A stretch of 64,000 nt of DNA from Oxytricha trifallax (GCA_000711775.1 ARYC01000369.1:1-64000); one strand, 5' to 3'. Shown: positions 11,501 to 24,229, counted from the first letter of the stretch. Translations and numbers: made by a program. Notes: a model not told the origin generated them from the sequence alone.

Positions 11501-14500
11501 ATAAAATTGAATAATTTTAAAAGTCATTATATATTAAATAAAATAATAAGTATCTATTTGTATTGTAATAAAACATATCTCATTAAATTAATAAATTATT
11601 TAATTTTAAATATATTCCTGAAATAAGATTCCAAAAGCTGATTCTTTAATAGCCCTCTTCAGTAGTTAATGTACTTATAAACTCAGGGAATTTATCATAT
11701 TTCTCCAATGTAACTTTTACTATTACACTATTTTTATTGCATATATCAGGAAGTGCAAAGTACACGACAGTTTCTTTCCCAATTTAAGGCAAGAATATAG
11801 TCTATTTTTGTAGATCTGCAGTGAAAACCAAATCGGGAAGTGTGCACTCGTAGGCACTTCCAGAAGCTGGCCTGAAGAATATATCTCCCTAGTCTGCAAA
11901 CTTGTTTTCGAAATATATCTAGAATTGATGCTGCAATTTGAAATAAGAGGGAATTGTAAAAGTGGTAATTTTAGCATTGATACCTATCAAGTCACTAGTT
12001 ATACCGGCTGAAGATTCTATGGAACCACTTAGAGAAAGAGTAGTATAGGTTATGCAAGTGTTTGGATTCACAATGCCCTCATCAAATCTATTTATCACAG
12101 CTGAAGTGTAACCAGAAGCCACTAAAAAGAGTTAATTACAATAAATTATATAACTTACAGTAACCAGTTGTAGAGAAGAAAGTCATGATATAGTCACCTA
12201 TTGTATCTCTATTATCAAATACCCTGATAAAAAGGCTTTGTGATTTTATAATCATTGTAGCATCAGTAAATCTATAAAATGTTATATAACAGGAAATTTT
12301 CTTACGATGCTGATGAAACTATGTTAAGGGTGGATCTATCAAATTTAATGATATAGACTTTGTTGTCTCCCAAGTGGAAGTGCTCATATAAATAGCTATA
12401 ACGTAAACAAAAATAATAAAGAAAATAGAAACTTAAATGTTATTATATTCCATTTATTTATATCAAATGAATATCATCAAAAGCGAGATCAGTTTCAAAG
12501 ACTTAAACAGAAGAACTTAGTGAAATTGAAACACCATCCACTAAAGTCATGTCTAATTGAAAACTTTTAATTATATGACTATGTGAGCCGCTATAACTTG
12601 AATAACTAATCCAAAGCTCGTCCTGTTCTTCATCAATAACTAAGCCAAATTTAGTGATACCAGTTATACTAGCCGTAAAAGAAATTTATTTCAATCTCTC
12701 GCCAGAATTTCCATCATATTTAGCCAAGTTCACATATCTTCCATCTGAATCTTGCTGTATTAAACTCACAGCGAATAGATCGTTGTAGACGAATTAGAGT
12801 GTGTGAATATGTGATACTGTTGTTACTGGAGCAGTTATTATTGAATATGCATTCCAAGCTTGGTAATACTCAATAGTATGAAACTATAAGTAACTTAAAG
12901 AAAAATGTAAAATTATTGTTATATCGTCTGATTAGAACAAAGAGAATTCATTTCCATGTGTTGAAAGAGTATCGCTTCTCTAACCATAAACAGAAAATCT
13001 TAATTTATTTCCATCGTTTGATATACTTAACCCGCTCTATATCCCAGAGCTGTAGGTCCCTGGTATCCTCCTGACTTGCTTAATCCTTCCATATTTGTAA
13101 TCTTACTCCACATAAACGTGCATACTTTGATCTTCTATGTATATCAATGAATAAACATTAACCTGTTTGACATTTGGGTCTAACTGGCATGATACATAAT
13201 ATGAAGAGCTGGTACCTCCGAGATATGCAGCGGAATAAGTCCAATATATTTTTCCATAAATATCAGTCATAAGATTCAAAGCTGTGTCTTATGAAGACTG
13301 ATAGAAATGAGAGTTGGGATAGAGATCAGCTTCTGAACGTCCACAAATTAATATATTGCCGTTCATTGAATCTAAATCAGCACCATACTATATGAAATTA
13401 TGAGTTAAATCTCCCAGTACTTTGGGATATTCTTTGTCATTCTCACAGTCGTAGATTCTTTGTTTCTTGGTTGGTGCAGCAACTTAGGATTTAGCTGGGA
13501 AAATATGGATGTGAATTGGTTAACTTGAGGTCTTGGTTTCATCCTGATCTGTATAAAGATCCAACTCTAAAATTGGGTATAAGAATATTTAGATAAATTT
13601 GACATAATGCCATCTTAATTTCACTTGTTTAAATAATTTTATTAAAAATGAATAAAGAAAAGGTTGGAATAAACTGGAAGGATTATTCGATTTTTTATTG
13701 TAAGGAAAAAAAAGATTTTTTATTTCTACTATATAATTATTATTTTGAAAGAAAAATAATTTATTTTTTATTTAAAACAACTTTTGTTTAAACTTAAAAT
13801 TAGAACTATCCAAAATTCTACTTGATGCAGCAGGAGAGTATGTCTTAAGATCAATTGATAGAGTTTAATTAACAGTATTAAACGTTATAAACTCACTATC
13901 TGATGTCTTTGTTGTCAAGCCATTTTCATATTTGAATTGGAAGCCAACATCAAGTCCTTGACATTATGTAAAATCTTCCTCATTTAAAACTCTTAAATAT
14001 TTAACTTTAATTTTGTTTATCTTTAGCTAAGTTAAGAAATAAAACATAAGGAAATTAAACTAAAATTATTGTGATGATTAAAAGAAATAATTATAATTAA
14101 CATCATCTCATATATCTTTAATTTATTATATTTACAAAAAATTGAGTTTTAGGAATTATCAAATTCTTTCTAATGCAATTGACTGCCCAACCTCAATTTA
14201 ATGCTTGTAACTTCCTAGTTGTAAGGGGACTGTATTCCATTACCTTAGGCACAAGTCAAACTTTAATCATCACTGAAGTAGAAATCTGTGTGTTATTTCA
14301 TTGGATTTGGATAGAGCAAGTACAACTGGTCATCTGTTATTTATGTTGATGAAATGTAGGGGTTTTCAAGGAAATTTACTGATGTGTAAAATCCACTCAT
14401 TAAAATTAAAATGCAAATATTTTATGGTAAATAAAAATAAGAAAATAATATAAATTAAGTAAAATATACTACTTTTAATAAGTAAGACTGGAGTTAATTT

Positions 14501-17500
14501 AAATACCCTTTTAAAAAGAAAAGCTATAAATATTATTTAAATTTAATGGATTTACTTATTATGTAAAACAATAATCATAATAAATGATCTTTATATATTG
14601 ATTATTAATTAAAATGTAGGTTGGTTGGAAAATTAATAAAAATAAATTAAAAAAGTTAATTTTTTAAGATTAAAACAGCATAATTTGAATTTTTTTATTT
14701 TTAATAAACTCAAAAACAATATGATTTATTGATATTTTAAATACTATATAATATAATAAAAGAATTAGTTGGCATATTCAAATATTTGAAGATAAAAATC
14801 AAAACATATTTTGATAATTATTTTTTTAAATCTACTCATAAATACATCAGTATCAAGGACTAATTATGTCGGTGCAGTAGATATAGCCGCAGAAAGTGTA
14901 AAACCACTAGAAGCTAATGTCGCACTCGCTTAACAATCATATTTATTATCAAATGTATAAGATAAACTCTTCTTTCCAATCACTATCTCACTATTTGTGG
15001 AAGAGTAAGCAAAAGCAGGGCTGTTTCGTACATAGAAGAAATTGTCTTAAGTTGGGTAGGAGAGGAGCAATATTCCAGATGGCACTGATGTAGCTGTGAT
15101 TTGATCGTAACGAATTAATGATGTAATAGCGAATGAAGTTGTAAGAGTAATGAAATATTGCCCGTCTGATGTTTACTTAAAAAATGAACCAGCAAGAAAA
15201 AATTGAACTATAACTTGACTTAATTAAGAATTTTAATTGAAAATTCCTTAATATTTTTCAAAGTGATTGCAGTTGAATCAATGAATGAAAGGACAAGAAA
15301 TTGAACTTAATCGATACTGCTAGTTAGGCAAGTAATATCAATTTAACTAAGTAAACCCACTCCACTAACTGAAAAGCTATAGTAGCTATAGGTATCTGCA
15401 ATACTATCATGCTTTAGCAAATATTAATTTGAATCTGTCATTGCTGCTAAGTATACATTTCCACTTGAATCCATAGTCATTGCTGTTTATGAACTCGCAG
15501 TAGCGCTTACTTCCCCTGTTAACTCGAAAGTTTAAGCTTTCAACAAGGTTTTATCGTTTATTTTTGCTAGATATAAAATGGCATCGTCTGTACCATATTG
15601 AATCAAGTGAGATTCATAGTAAACTTTCGATGTTGTATCTATTTAGTTGAAAAGTTGAGAGCCTGAAAGATACATAGTGTCTGTTACTTAAGCCAAGGAT
15701 CTTATGCTTTCCATAGTCAATGTCATTGTTTTTTCAGTTAAAGTAGAAGTATCTTTTATTCTTAAGTTTCCTACATTCATTAAACCTCCCTAAGTTTGGT
15801 AGGAGAACGAAAGAGAAAGCTCTGAGTTGCTGGTCGTAAATGGAACTATCTTGAAATCATTTAATTTATATATTGAGAAATGACCACTTGATATGCTGTA
15901 AATATTGATTGACTATGAGGACATGATATTATTCAATTAAACAAAAAGCACTTTATAATTGTTGATCATTAATTCACCTAATCAATAAAACCGTTAGTTC
16001 TATTCATTTTAATTAGTGCATGAATCCTTTCTTTGAAATCACTGTGGAGTGTAGTAAAATAAGCAAAAATACTATCTTCATTTCCCAATGCTAAACCCAT
16101 AATTCTCTCATCCTCATCTTAACTCAAATCTATGTTTGTGTACCATTCAGGCATTCCAACATCATTAATAGCCATTACAAAAGCCTCATCCCCTGTTGCT
16201 GAGTCACTCTCTAGCCAGGTATTTCCTTGTTAAACTTACCCTCCAATGTAAATCATGTGCTAATATTGAGTCTTATAACTATAAACAGCTGCATTTACAA
16301 ACATATCACAATTAGAGTCAGCACAGCCTCCGAAGCTTATTGGATAGACATTTTAATAGCATTTTGCGGAATCGATTGGTAGCTATTCTCTGTCTTATTA
16401 TGGAAGAACCCGTATAGTAAGCTGGTGATCAAAGAAACTTAGGGTGGGGAGGTACTTGTCTTGGTATCTAAGAATCAGTGCATAGGTTCTTGGTTCTGGT
16501 AAACCACCGTCTAAGTTCATTCATAATTTATAATATCAAATTAAATATAAAGATTATTTTATTGAGAAAAAATATTATATATTAATTAATTACATTAAAA
16601 ACTAATCTATTTACATTTAATTATAAAGTAACTTTATTCTAAAAAATCAAATTATAAAAAAGATTATTACCTTACAAAGTTAAATTTATTCTATTTTTTT
16701 ATTAACAAAAATTTATCATTCTCTATACATTTCTTTTTAAATATATTAAAAATAATTAAAAAAATTAATATTTCCTAAATTAAAAATGATGATTAGTTGT
16801 CGTCTATTGTAAGATGAACTTGCAGTACTTGTATCAATTATAAGTGTCTTAGTTATTTCACTATAGCTTATAAAAGACTCATCGATCGACAAATCAGAGC
16901 TACCCGAAGTGAATACTTTAATATCTTATTCTTTGCCCTGGCAATTAGAGGCAACTTCATTGATTTAAATTTATAGTGTATCACCAAGAGTAATCTCAAT
17001 ATACTTCAAATCTTCGGTGTAAGTTTAATTTTCTCCATTAATTTTAATGAAACCAAAACCTTTATTCTCAGTTACTCTGGCATAGGCACCACATTAATAA
17101 GAATCTTATTAGGGATATCTAAAGTCATAGAAATCTGGTATCAATTGCAACCCCCAATTATGCTGTTGAGTTTCTTCGAAAGAATAAGTGCCTAAATTCA
17201 CGCCATTAGCTTGACTCATGAAATCAGTGTATACATAGTAATTATCTGTGCTAAAAGTTGTACTTGCTTGCAAATCAGTTACAGTTAGAGTTATCGCAGT
17301 GATCGAAGCTTTATCAATTGTGGCAACTTAATAGTCTGATTCATCGTCGAAGATATCTCTAAATAAAATGCAAGTATTCGAGTGAAAGTCATCTTAAAGT
17401 CTAAAGATTAGAGTGGAGATTTCAGAAACAGAAGTAAATTATCCTGAAACTGCAAAGAAAAGATTTGTATCATCGTAGGCAGAGTTTATCAAGTTGTAAT

Positions 17501-20500
17501 AGCCAGTCCCGTCAGACTGATATAGTAAAAATATATCTAATTTTGCTTTTGTTTTACTAAAATAAAGTAAATCTCGATAATACTCCCAAATCTTTTGTAC
17601 TTCTATAGTTGTTAAATCTGCGCTTAATTAAATGTACTACATGGCTGTTCCACTAACTATAATTCTATAAGTGTCAGAATTATACTAAACATTAGCTCCT
17701 GTTGGAGACATTTCGCTATCAAATACTAACTTAACTCCCGAGTTTTTGACAAGAGAATCTCTGTCTAATTCCCAAAGAGACACGGAGTAAGTAGAAGTTG
17801 AGAGAGTAAGTAAAGCTAAGTTCCATTAAGATACTACGATTTAATTTGTATTTCCATCAGAATTATGATTTGTTAAGGAAGTAGTCCTTTTTCCCAAGCC
17901 ATTACTGAGTTTTATCTGGGATATGACTTAAAAATAAAAATATAATCTATTTAAACTTCCCCAGATGAACCAGAATGTCTAAAAGTATATAAGTAGCCTA
18001 AATCATCCGAAATCATCATGTCAATTTCATCATCAGTTGCGGTAAGTGCACTTAGATATTTCTTGTACCAGACTGGTGTGTACTCTCCATTTGCACTAGT
18101 TCCATTTTCATACTTTAGCCTTATCACTGTGTAGCTTGAATAAGTGCTTTCAGAGTATCTTTTTGCGATTATCAGCTCACTATTGCTCAACACCTTGATA
18201 AACAGTGGTTGGTAATTAGTAGAAACATCAGTGTAGTCACTCGGCAAGAATCTTATAGTTTCTAATATTCCAGAGGTTGCATTCAGTTTGACTAGAACTC
18301 CAGCCTAACTTTGAGTTTCATGTCTGTATGCTGTGCAAAGTCCATATATCTTTGTGTGGTAAGTGTAGCTGTAAGTTTCAACTTGATATGTAGAACCATC
18401 AGCGGGGTCAGTAACTGTGGTGCTCCCGATATGTGTATCATACTCTGAATATTATGTCATCATTTAGCAGTCTGTTTCTGAGTCTGATGCAGTAACAGTA
18501 GTTACGTCTAGGTAATAAATCCAGTAGGGTTTTGCTAATTGATCTATGTATGCTAGGAAACCTTTACCAATTAATGTCTCTGGCGCGAAAGGTATTTGTT
18601 TAGATTGACCAGCAAGCATTAAGTTTCCTGAATTATCTATATCAAATATGTGAAATTATGGTAAAATATATTGAAAAGGAGCATCCTTCCATTTTAATTA
18701 AATAAATGGAAATATTTTTAATTATCAAAGAAATTAGCTTCCACCATCTTATTATGACCATAAAACAAAGGATAAATAGGAGCACTCAGTTCACTATTAC
18801 AATCCTCAATATCAACCTCGCTGTTTAAGGGATCTCTAATTAAAGCAGTCGGTGGCTCTATAACAACTCTCATATATGCATCCACGGTTACATCTTCATA
18901 CCCAGTATCGTTTAAGTAATTAATTATATTGATGTATTTATTATCAATTAAGTAAATGATAATATTTTACGATATTTATAATCGTAAGCTGTGTTAGTTC
19001 CAGTGATATAGATACTTTAACTACCTACGAACTAGTCCGCTGGGTAAAGTTTTTCATCAAAATCAATTTGCAGTTTCTTATTTGTTGAATTATAAGAGTA
19101 TGGCAAAGATAGCGCAGTTAATTATTATATAAATTAAGCTTTTATATGAATATATTAAATTAGGTATTTTATGACAGTTGAATCTGTAAGCGTGACAGAA
19201 TCAATTGTATAGTATTGGGTGTTTTGGCATCTCCCAATTGAAGCATCAAAACTAATCAATGCACTAGACTGATCTTTTTACAGATATTCTTGAGTTGATG
19301 TTTGAATCGCTTTATTTTATAATTTAGTGTCAGTTTTAAGCTCGAGAGATGTCAATGCAGAAGAGAGTGCAGTTAGGGTTGTGTCTGTTAATGATGCACT
19401 TGAAGGGAAAATAAATTCACATAAAATTATTAGCGTTAAATAATACTTTATTATTTATGAAGGGGTAGTGAGAGAGAAGACTGGAGTGGCGTCATTTGAA
19501 TTGGTTATGAAACTAGTAGTTGTAAAATTATTTTGGACAAATAACTGTATAACCTCAGTGTAATCTTTGCTTTATATACATTCAAAGCCCAGTATATCAC
19601 CCACAATCGATTGTTAATTACTCACTCTGTGTATCACAATCTATATGATTTAGTAAATAAATGTAATTAAACTCTATTTTTTAAATCATTATGCTTTTGA
19701 GTACTACTTACTCTCTATGGGTAGAGTGGATTGAAGAATTAGTCTACTTAATAGACCAAAAACATATCGTTTTAATCAGCAAACTTTCTCATTTTCATAA
19801 TTTATGAGTTGAAAATGCTTGAAGTACTTCCTCTCTCAAGTCTCTGTTCTTTGAAGATTGTTTGCATGGTTGCTCCAAATACATAAAACTTTTGGATGTC
19901 TATATAAAAATAAAGTGTTAAATAATTGGATTTGTTACTTGGGTTTGAATAGGCAGTAAGAGCAATAAAACCATTAGTCAAAACTTCAATCTGTGGTGAA
20001 TATAGTTCTTCACTTAGTACTCGGATATATCTTAGGTCTAATAAAAGATTAGAGGGTTTAACACTGAAAATGGCTAATCTATGGACTGTCGTTTGCTTTA
20101 CTTAATAAATCAATAAATTTTATTTTAGTTTAAAGATACTTAATCTTTTTGAAATGAAAATTTATTTTCAAAACGTAGCTTTTATTTTATTAAAATTAAA
20201 ATTAAAAAATTATCAATACTTGAAAAGCACCAGCAATGTAATTATTCGTAGTTTTTATAGCGCCTTAAAACACACTTGGCCTGCCAATGTTACTATTTTT
20301 AATAAAATAAAGAAGAATACTATAGTTCAAAATCTTTTAAACCAATAATTTATATGTAAATTTTTTAATGTTTTCACTACTGTACATGACTGTCTCCCCC
20401 TAAGATACACCAGTCGCTAAATTCATTTAATGTAGAGTCCAATGATATAAATTAGCAGTTTACAGCATATTCAGCTAAATTACTGTACCATCTGTCATGT

Positions 20501-22033
20501 TGCACATATCAGCAATGTGATATTAAACTTATCAGCAAATTATTTTATAATTTATGTTAATGTGACTATACATTACATTACTATTATAAAGTGTATAAAG
20601 AGATTTAAACTTAAGTGCCTGATGTGGTTAAGATCCTAGTCCAAACAATGCCAAGATTATCATCAAATCTCATGATTAGATTCTTGACAGTGCTTGACTC
20701 GGTATATTTGAAATTGAGGTAGTTGGTTTTAGTGGTTGATGTTGAGCTTATTCCCAGTCTGTACAGATTCAAGTTGGATATTGAGGAGAGAGAGGAGGAG
20801 CTGTGAATCACTGCTTTTTCGGAAGTTATTGCACCAGTTGTCAAAAGCAGCTTCAAAATTCAAAAATACAATGGGTTGTAAATAATATATTTTAGATTAA
20901 AATCCTAACGTCTGAAGTGGAGGCATAAGCAGCAAAAGCCTATAAATTTAAATAAATTAATGAAACTGTTTGTATCAATTAAGGATGTCTTACATGAGTT
21001 GAGCTGGAGATGAGCGATTGAATGGAATATGTCGAGCTTGCTACTAATTAGTACCATTCATTATATAAATTACAGCCATTATAACTATAAATATCCTTTA
21101 CCATTAATACACCTTTTAAAATGTATTCTCAATTTAAAAAGCAAATATAACTTTCATTAATATATTATATGGATTAGAAATTCCCATCAATATCCAGACT
21201 TGTGATGAAATTAGTATTGGTTGAACCACTATTACTAGGCACAGCACATGAGCTGGAGGAAACAGGATCCACATATCCAGCTAATATTAGCTGAGTCTCT
21301 GAGCCCATTGTAAATGCTGATAAGTTGATATCGTCAGTACAGTTTATATAGTATATTTATGATTTAATTTAAAATAAGAACTTATTGTTTAAAATTTTTA
21401 TAAAGATTAATTTTTCTAGTATATCCATTTATCATATAAAATAAAGATGTTAAGTCTTATTTTATGAAAATTATTTTGATTATAATTTGGTGAGTCAACT
21501 TCATCCATGACAAATGACATTGGAAATTAGTAGTTTTAAATGTTTGCTAATGATCGACCTTCTCTCAAATTAGTTTCTAAAAATAAATCGTAAATTAATT
21601 TGAATTTAAGATAAGAAGATATTTATTTATAGAACGATTGTTGTATGTAATATTATATATTTTAATAGCAAGTTGTCTGCTATGTTTTCAGCATGTAACG
21701 ATTAGATTAGAGGATTATCATGAAATTGCTCAAATAAGATAGGTTTCAAAGGTGTAAGGTGAATATTAATTGTACTTATATAAATTTAATAAAACTTACC
21801 TTATATATCTGATTATAAATGTTCTGATTATGGTGAAACAGTCCATTAAACATTAGCTTGCTCGTTACTGGTTTTTATTGCCTAAAATTTATAAACACAT
21901 TAAAAAAATAATTACCTATTCTCAGGCGCTAACATTTAAAAAATTGAGGTGACTTAAAAGGAATATTGCAGTGAATAGCTTTGATATTTTTAAAGTGGCT
22001 TTGAGTAATGAATTATTCTAACTTTAGGGGCAT
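4480..22033 (-). CDS. giant modular surface/adhesion-like protein locus (one very large gene, or a tandem cluster of related units)
   Basis: Minus-strand coding blocks run almost continuously from a plausible ATG (22031-22033) to TGA (4480-4482), with TAA/TAG as Gln. In 5' to 3' order there are repeated beta-propeller-like blocks (motifs such as NLMLAG, MIYIGG, ILICG preceded by a YP...FG segment) alternating with cadherin/Ig-like blocks (SDEFITF / DESFISY region). These are followed by tandem cadherin-like domains (about 9300-6900), a furin-like Cys-rich stretch (6880-6520), a YHYH-like domain and a final hydrophobic segment (IGVIFIFLSIISFLM). The homologous propeller-to-cadherin units near 19.0-18.0, 16.5-15.0, 13.6-12.0 and 11.3-9.6 kb support internal duplication. 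At least ten IESs with in-phase pointers interrupt it. It was probably extracellular and membrane-anchored. Uncertain points: the true 5' start (no clear signal peptide read), whether it is one transcript, and several borders (e.g. near 9300-9540, 10013-10600, 16520-16800). Function is unknown. Confidence 0.6.
5736..6182. repeat. long palindromic (foldback) element, 209-bp arms, 29-bp spacer
   Basis: The left arm (5736-5944) is repeated in inverted orientation at 5974-6182. I see one mismatch (GATTTGGGAAAA against GATTTGAGAAAA). The spacer is 5945-5973. It lies in a non-coding ~850-bp interval of the large minus-strand gene, between the Cys-rich and YHYH-like blocks. The core (AAATCGACTTT ... 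AAAGTCGATTTA) and a TGGACTTTGCT-like motif recur in the element at 63.8-64.0 kb. It resembles a foldback or MITE-type non-autonomous element; no coding capacity is seen. Confidence 0.92.
6500..6900 (-). other. furin-like cysteine-rich block
   Basis: Two coding pieces read CHESCATCSNDSDSDCTSC ... ECGYSTYLDSETSICEDCPTE and, after IES removal, CEACSGPSASTQCSECDSDA. The CxxCxxC spacing is typical of furin-like / growth-factor-receptor Cys-rich repeats in ciliate surface proteins. The block lies between the cadherin-like and YHYH-like parts. Confidence 0.6.
6582..6700 (-). other. IES, pointer ATTCA (TGAAT on coding strand)
   Basis: ATTCA at 6577-6581 and 6696-6700, same phase on the minus strand. 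Excision joins EDCPTE to CEACSGPSAS, continuing the Cys-rich pattern. It includes a TA-repeat tract. Confidence 0.75.
7276..7310 (-). other. very short IES (35 bp with one pointer), pointer AATCATC
   Basis: AATCATC at 7269-7275 and 7304-7310. On the coding strand both copies read GAT GAT T in phase. Excision joins EFYFDD to SSKIGLHNITM inside a cadherin-like domain. Confidence 0.72.
8337..8726 (-). other. IES, pointer AAATCATAGT
   Basis: Ten-base repeat at 8327-8336 and 8717-8726. The in-phase join restores GINQDTMILTINANTNLYFG across an AT-rich 390-bp insert with no coding character. Confidence 0.82.
11329..11631 (-). other. IES, pointer AGATTC
   Basis: AGATTC at 11323-11328 and 11626-11631. 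The join on the coding strand (TGG AAT CTG AAT TTT) keeps the frame: RISFWNLNFIIKQTDSS, leading into a cadherin-like end and the next propeller start. Confidence 0.72.
12116..12167 (-). other. short insert explicable as an IES (pointer GTAACCAG) or as a GT-AG intron
   Basis: GTAACCAG occurs at 12108-12115 and 12160-12167. Excision between them gives TTGYTSAVINRF in frame. The same insert also contains a canonical GTAAGT...TTTTTAG intron whose removal gives TGYLASGYTSAV, equally in frame. The sequence alone cannot decide. Confidence 0.6.
13634..13792 (-). other. IES, pointer TTGTTTAAA
   Basis: Nine-base repeat at 13625-13633 and 13784-13792, same codon phase. The insert happens to stay free of TGA in that frame. 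Excision joins SSNFKFKQ to VKLRWHYVKF. Confidence 0.75.
14026..14120 (-). other. IES, pointer TATCTTTA
   Basis: Eight-base repeat at 14018-14025 and 14113-14120. The in-phase join gives CKYNKLKINKIKVKYLRV. Confidence 0.78.
14401..14839 (-). other. IES, pointer ACTCAT
   Basis: ACTCAT at 14395-14400 and 14834-14839. The in-phase join ATG AGT GGA TTT gives VFMSGFYTSVNFLENP. The 439-bp insert is strongly AT-rich. Confidence 0.78.
18647..18729 (-). other. IES, pointer TATCAAA
   Basis: TATCAAA at 18640-18646 and 18723-18729. The in-phase join EANFFDIDNSGNLMLAG restores the propeller start found in the paralogous units. Confidence 0.8.
18912..18985 (-). other. IES, pointer ATCGT
   Basis: ATCGT at 18907-18911 and 18981-18985. 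The in-phase join GTNTAYDTGYEDVTVDAY continues a cadherin-like domain end. Confidence 0.72.
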
Positions 22034-23002
22034 TTTATATACTAAAATTTACTTTTTAAAATATTATCGTTAAATTTTACCAATTAGATATTTTAATATA
22101 AAAAATTACTCTATAATATAAAAAAATATTTTACAATCTTAAAAAAAGGTGGAAGTATATTTATTTTATAAAAAACTAAATAAAATAATATCACTACCAC
22201 TTTTAATTAAAAAAGCAGATGTGGTTTGTTCCATAATTTAAAATGAAACCTTTTTATTTATTTTACTCATGATTAATATTGATTATATTTATTTATTACA
22301 AATTAGAGGGGAGATTTATTAATATTTAAATTAATTTAAAAAAACTGAGGTAAATCTACATTCTAAAAATAATTAATATTAATTTTTTTCAAGTTAAATA
22401 TTCCCCATATAGTAATTATTTATGATTAGAATTATATTTTAAAATTTGACAATATCCTCAATATACCTTATTCAAACAGCAATATGATAGAAAGAAATAA
22501 AAATAATTAAGAAATACTTGATATAATAATTTAAACTCCTTCAAATTTAATTTAAATAATAATCATTATATTATATTTATGAATAATTTAAAACCCATTA
22601 ATATTTAATTATAGTAGTCAAATTTTAAGTGAATAGGTTAAATATTATTCAATTCAATAAACTATAATTCACTTAGTAAAAAATAAAAAATATACTTTTT
22701 TCTTTGATAACAGATGCACTTTTTTATTTAAAAAAAACAGATATACTTTTTATATTTTTATGTGAGAGAATATTACTATTAAAAAATTGTATTTAAATAT
22801 TAAAATATTCTACTCTTTTAATATTTCATATTGATTTTGAGGATTTTGAATGTCAGCTGTAGCTTCATTTGTAAGTTTCTCTTAAACTTCACTTTCAATA
22901 TCTTTTATTAAGAATAATCGCTATTTGTAATATACTTTTAACAAAGATCATGCATAACTGATGATGTTTTTATTTATACATCATTTCATGGCGCCATATG
23001 TT
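22034..23002. other. AT-rich intergenic region
   Basis: Mostly A/T homopolymer-rich sequence between the inferred start of the large minus-strand gene and the next plus-strand gene. A minus-strand open stretch at about 22740-22960 (DIESEVQEKLTNEATADIQN) looks coding-like but has no recognisable start or partner. It may be a small exon or MDS. No promoter motif could be assigned. Confidence 0.5.
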
Positions 23003-24229
23003 ATGTTAAATTGTTCTTAAAATATCAAATAGAATCAAGTTTATGTATAAAAAAACAGACAAGAAACCCTTAATAATAAACAGAGTCAACTGATATCAGG
23101 CAGTGAAGACAATAAGTAAGTATATTTTTGATTATCACTTATCTGATACCTACACTAAATTCTAACAATAAAAGCAAATTTTAATTATAAATATATTTGA
23201 ATCCTCGATTAAAGTTGATTATATGAAAATTTACGTGGATATTCCGAATTCCTTACATTTCAAATCTAACCAATATATATCTATGAGTTATTTTTACAAC
23301 AATCCAAAATTATTTATGAGAAATAATTGTAATATCGTTTCTTAGTGAATTTCAGAAAATGGAGAAGATTATCGAAAAAATAGAGAAAGACAAGCAGGAG
23401 GAGAAAGATCGCAAAAACAATGGGAATCAGCCAATTAGGAGGCTGAGAAGAGGCTAAACACTGGATGAGAGCAGGCTCAGGAAGATTATGAAGAGCAGCG
23501 ATTAAAGTGATAGTTATGACGAGGATAGCAGGGGGAGCAGTTAGGATGAATAAAGTGATGGTAGTCAAAATAATAAAAAGAAAGGAGAATCGAAGTATTA
23601 CGATGAAGAGGAAGACATGGAGGAGTATTATTCTTATTACGATGACTAGGACTGTGAGGGTTATACCGATAATAATCTGTAAAGATAAGAACTGGACAAT
23701 TCAATCTATAGATGGGAAACAAGAAATTTCATTACTAGTTTTTTTGTTGAAAAATCGTTTATCTCCCCCATATAAAATCTATAGGTAACATTCCAGAAAT
23801 TCCTCACAACAGCTTCTCCTACCAACAGGCAACATGCACCCAGATAACAGTGTTAAGAATTTTCCTCACCATAAGCCCTAAAAATAAGCTTTACATTTAA
23901 CCCCGAAGTCTAGTAGTAAATTGTAAACTGATGACTTGGAAGAGCAATTATACGTTCTCACCAGTTAAAACACGAGCAATTAGAAATATAAAAAGCCAAA
24001 CAATGTTAACAATAGTATACAGATTAAAGCTCAGGATAACAAGAAACCCAGGAGATAGAGCTTGTTCAAGATTTAGCACATGCATTAGTTGTAGATATAG
24101 CAATAAATACAGTAGTAGCAATAATAGGAATAGAATGAGGAAGAAAGCAGTGACTCTGATGATGATGACAATTATTCCCATAAATTTAATTATTTAATAG
24201 TATTATTTATAAAAACTAATTAATTTTGA
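23003..24229 (+). CDS. acidic, Gln-rich protein of unknown function, with intron(s)
   Basis: ATG 23003 opens a short exon (QETLNNKQSQLISGSEDNK) ending at a GTAAGT donor near 23115. The acceptor is probably near 23360-23375. The next exon reads MEKIIEKIEKDKQEEKDRKN, then an acidic Ser-rich tract and YYDEEEDMEEYYSYYDDQ. After another frame change (about 23790-23830) the end reads TDDLEEQLYVLTSQ, a poly-Gln stretch encoded largely by TAG/TAA, then EEESSDSDDDDNYSHKF, with TGA at 24227-24229. Low-complexity composition suggests a nuclear or scaffold protein, but no domain is recognised. The second junction could be an intron or an IES; I found no clean pointer. Confidence 0.5.

Larger units (their letters stand above)
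9540..21400 (-). other. repeated beta-propeller-like / cadherin-like units
   Basis: Comparable stretches recur: a domain end rich in Y-x-V, then C...YP..FG, then blades with L-x-L/I-A/C-G and polar loops. Examples: FDIDNSGNLMLAGQSKQIP (18.6 kb), SFGGCADSNCDMFVNAAVYS (16.35 kb), ADLDSMNGNILICGRSEAD (13.4 kb), GGIKGNIYAHTDLS (11.15 kb). The propeller fold is inferred from blade-like periodicity, not from a named family hit. Confidence 0.4.

Noticed and set aside
20154-20348. Plus-strand open frame of 64 codons
   Set aside because: It lies antisense to blade-like coding sequence of the large minus-strand gene, is hydrophobic/Lys-rich by AT composition, and uses no coding-like Gln codons.
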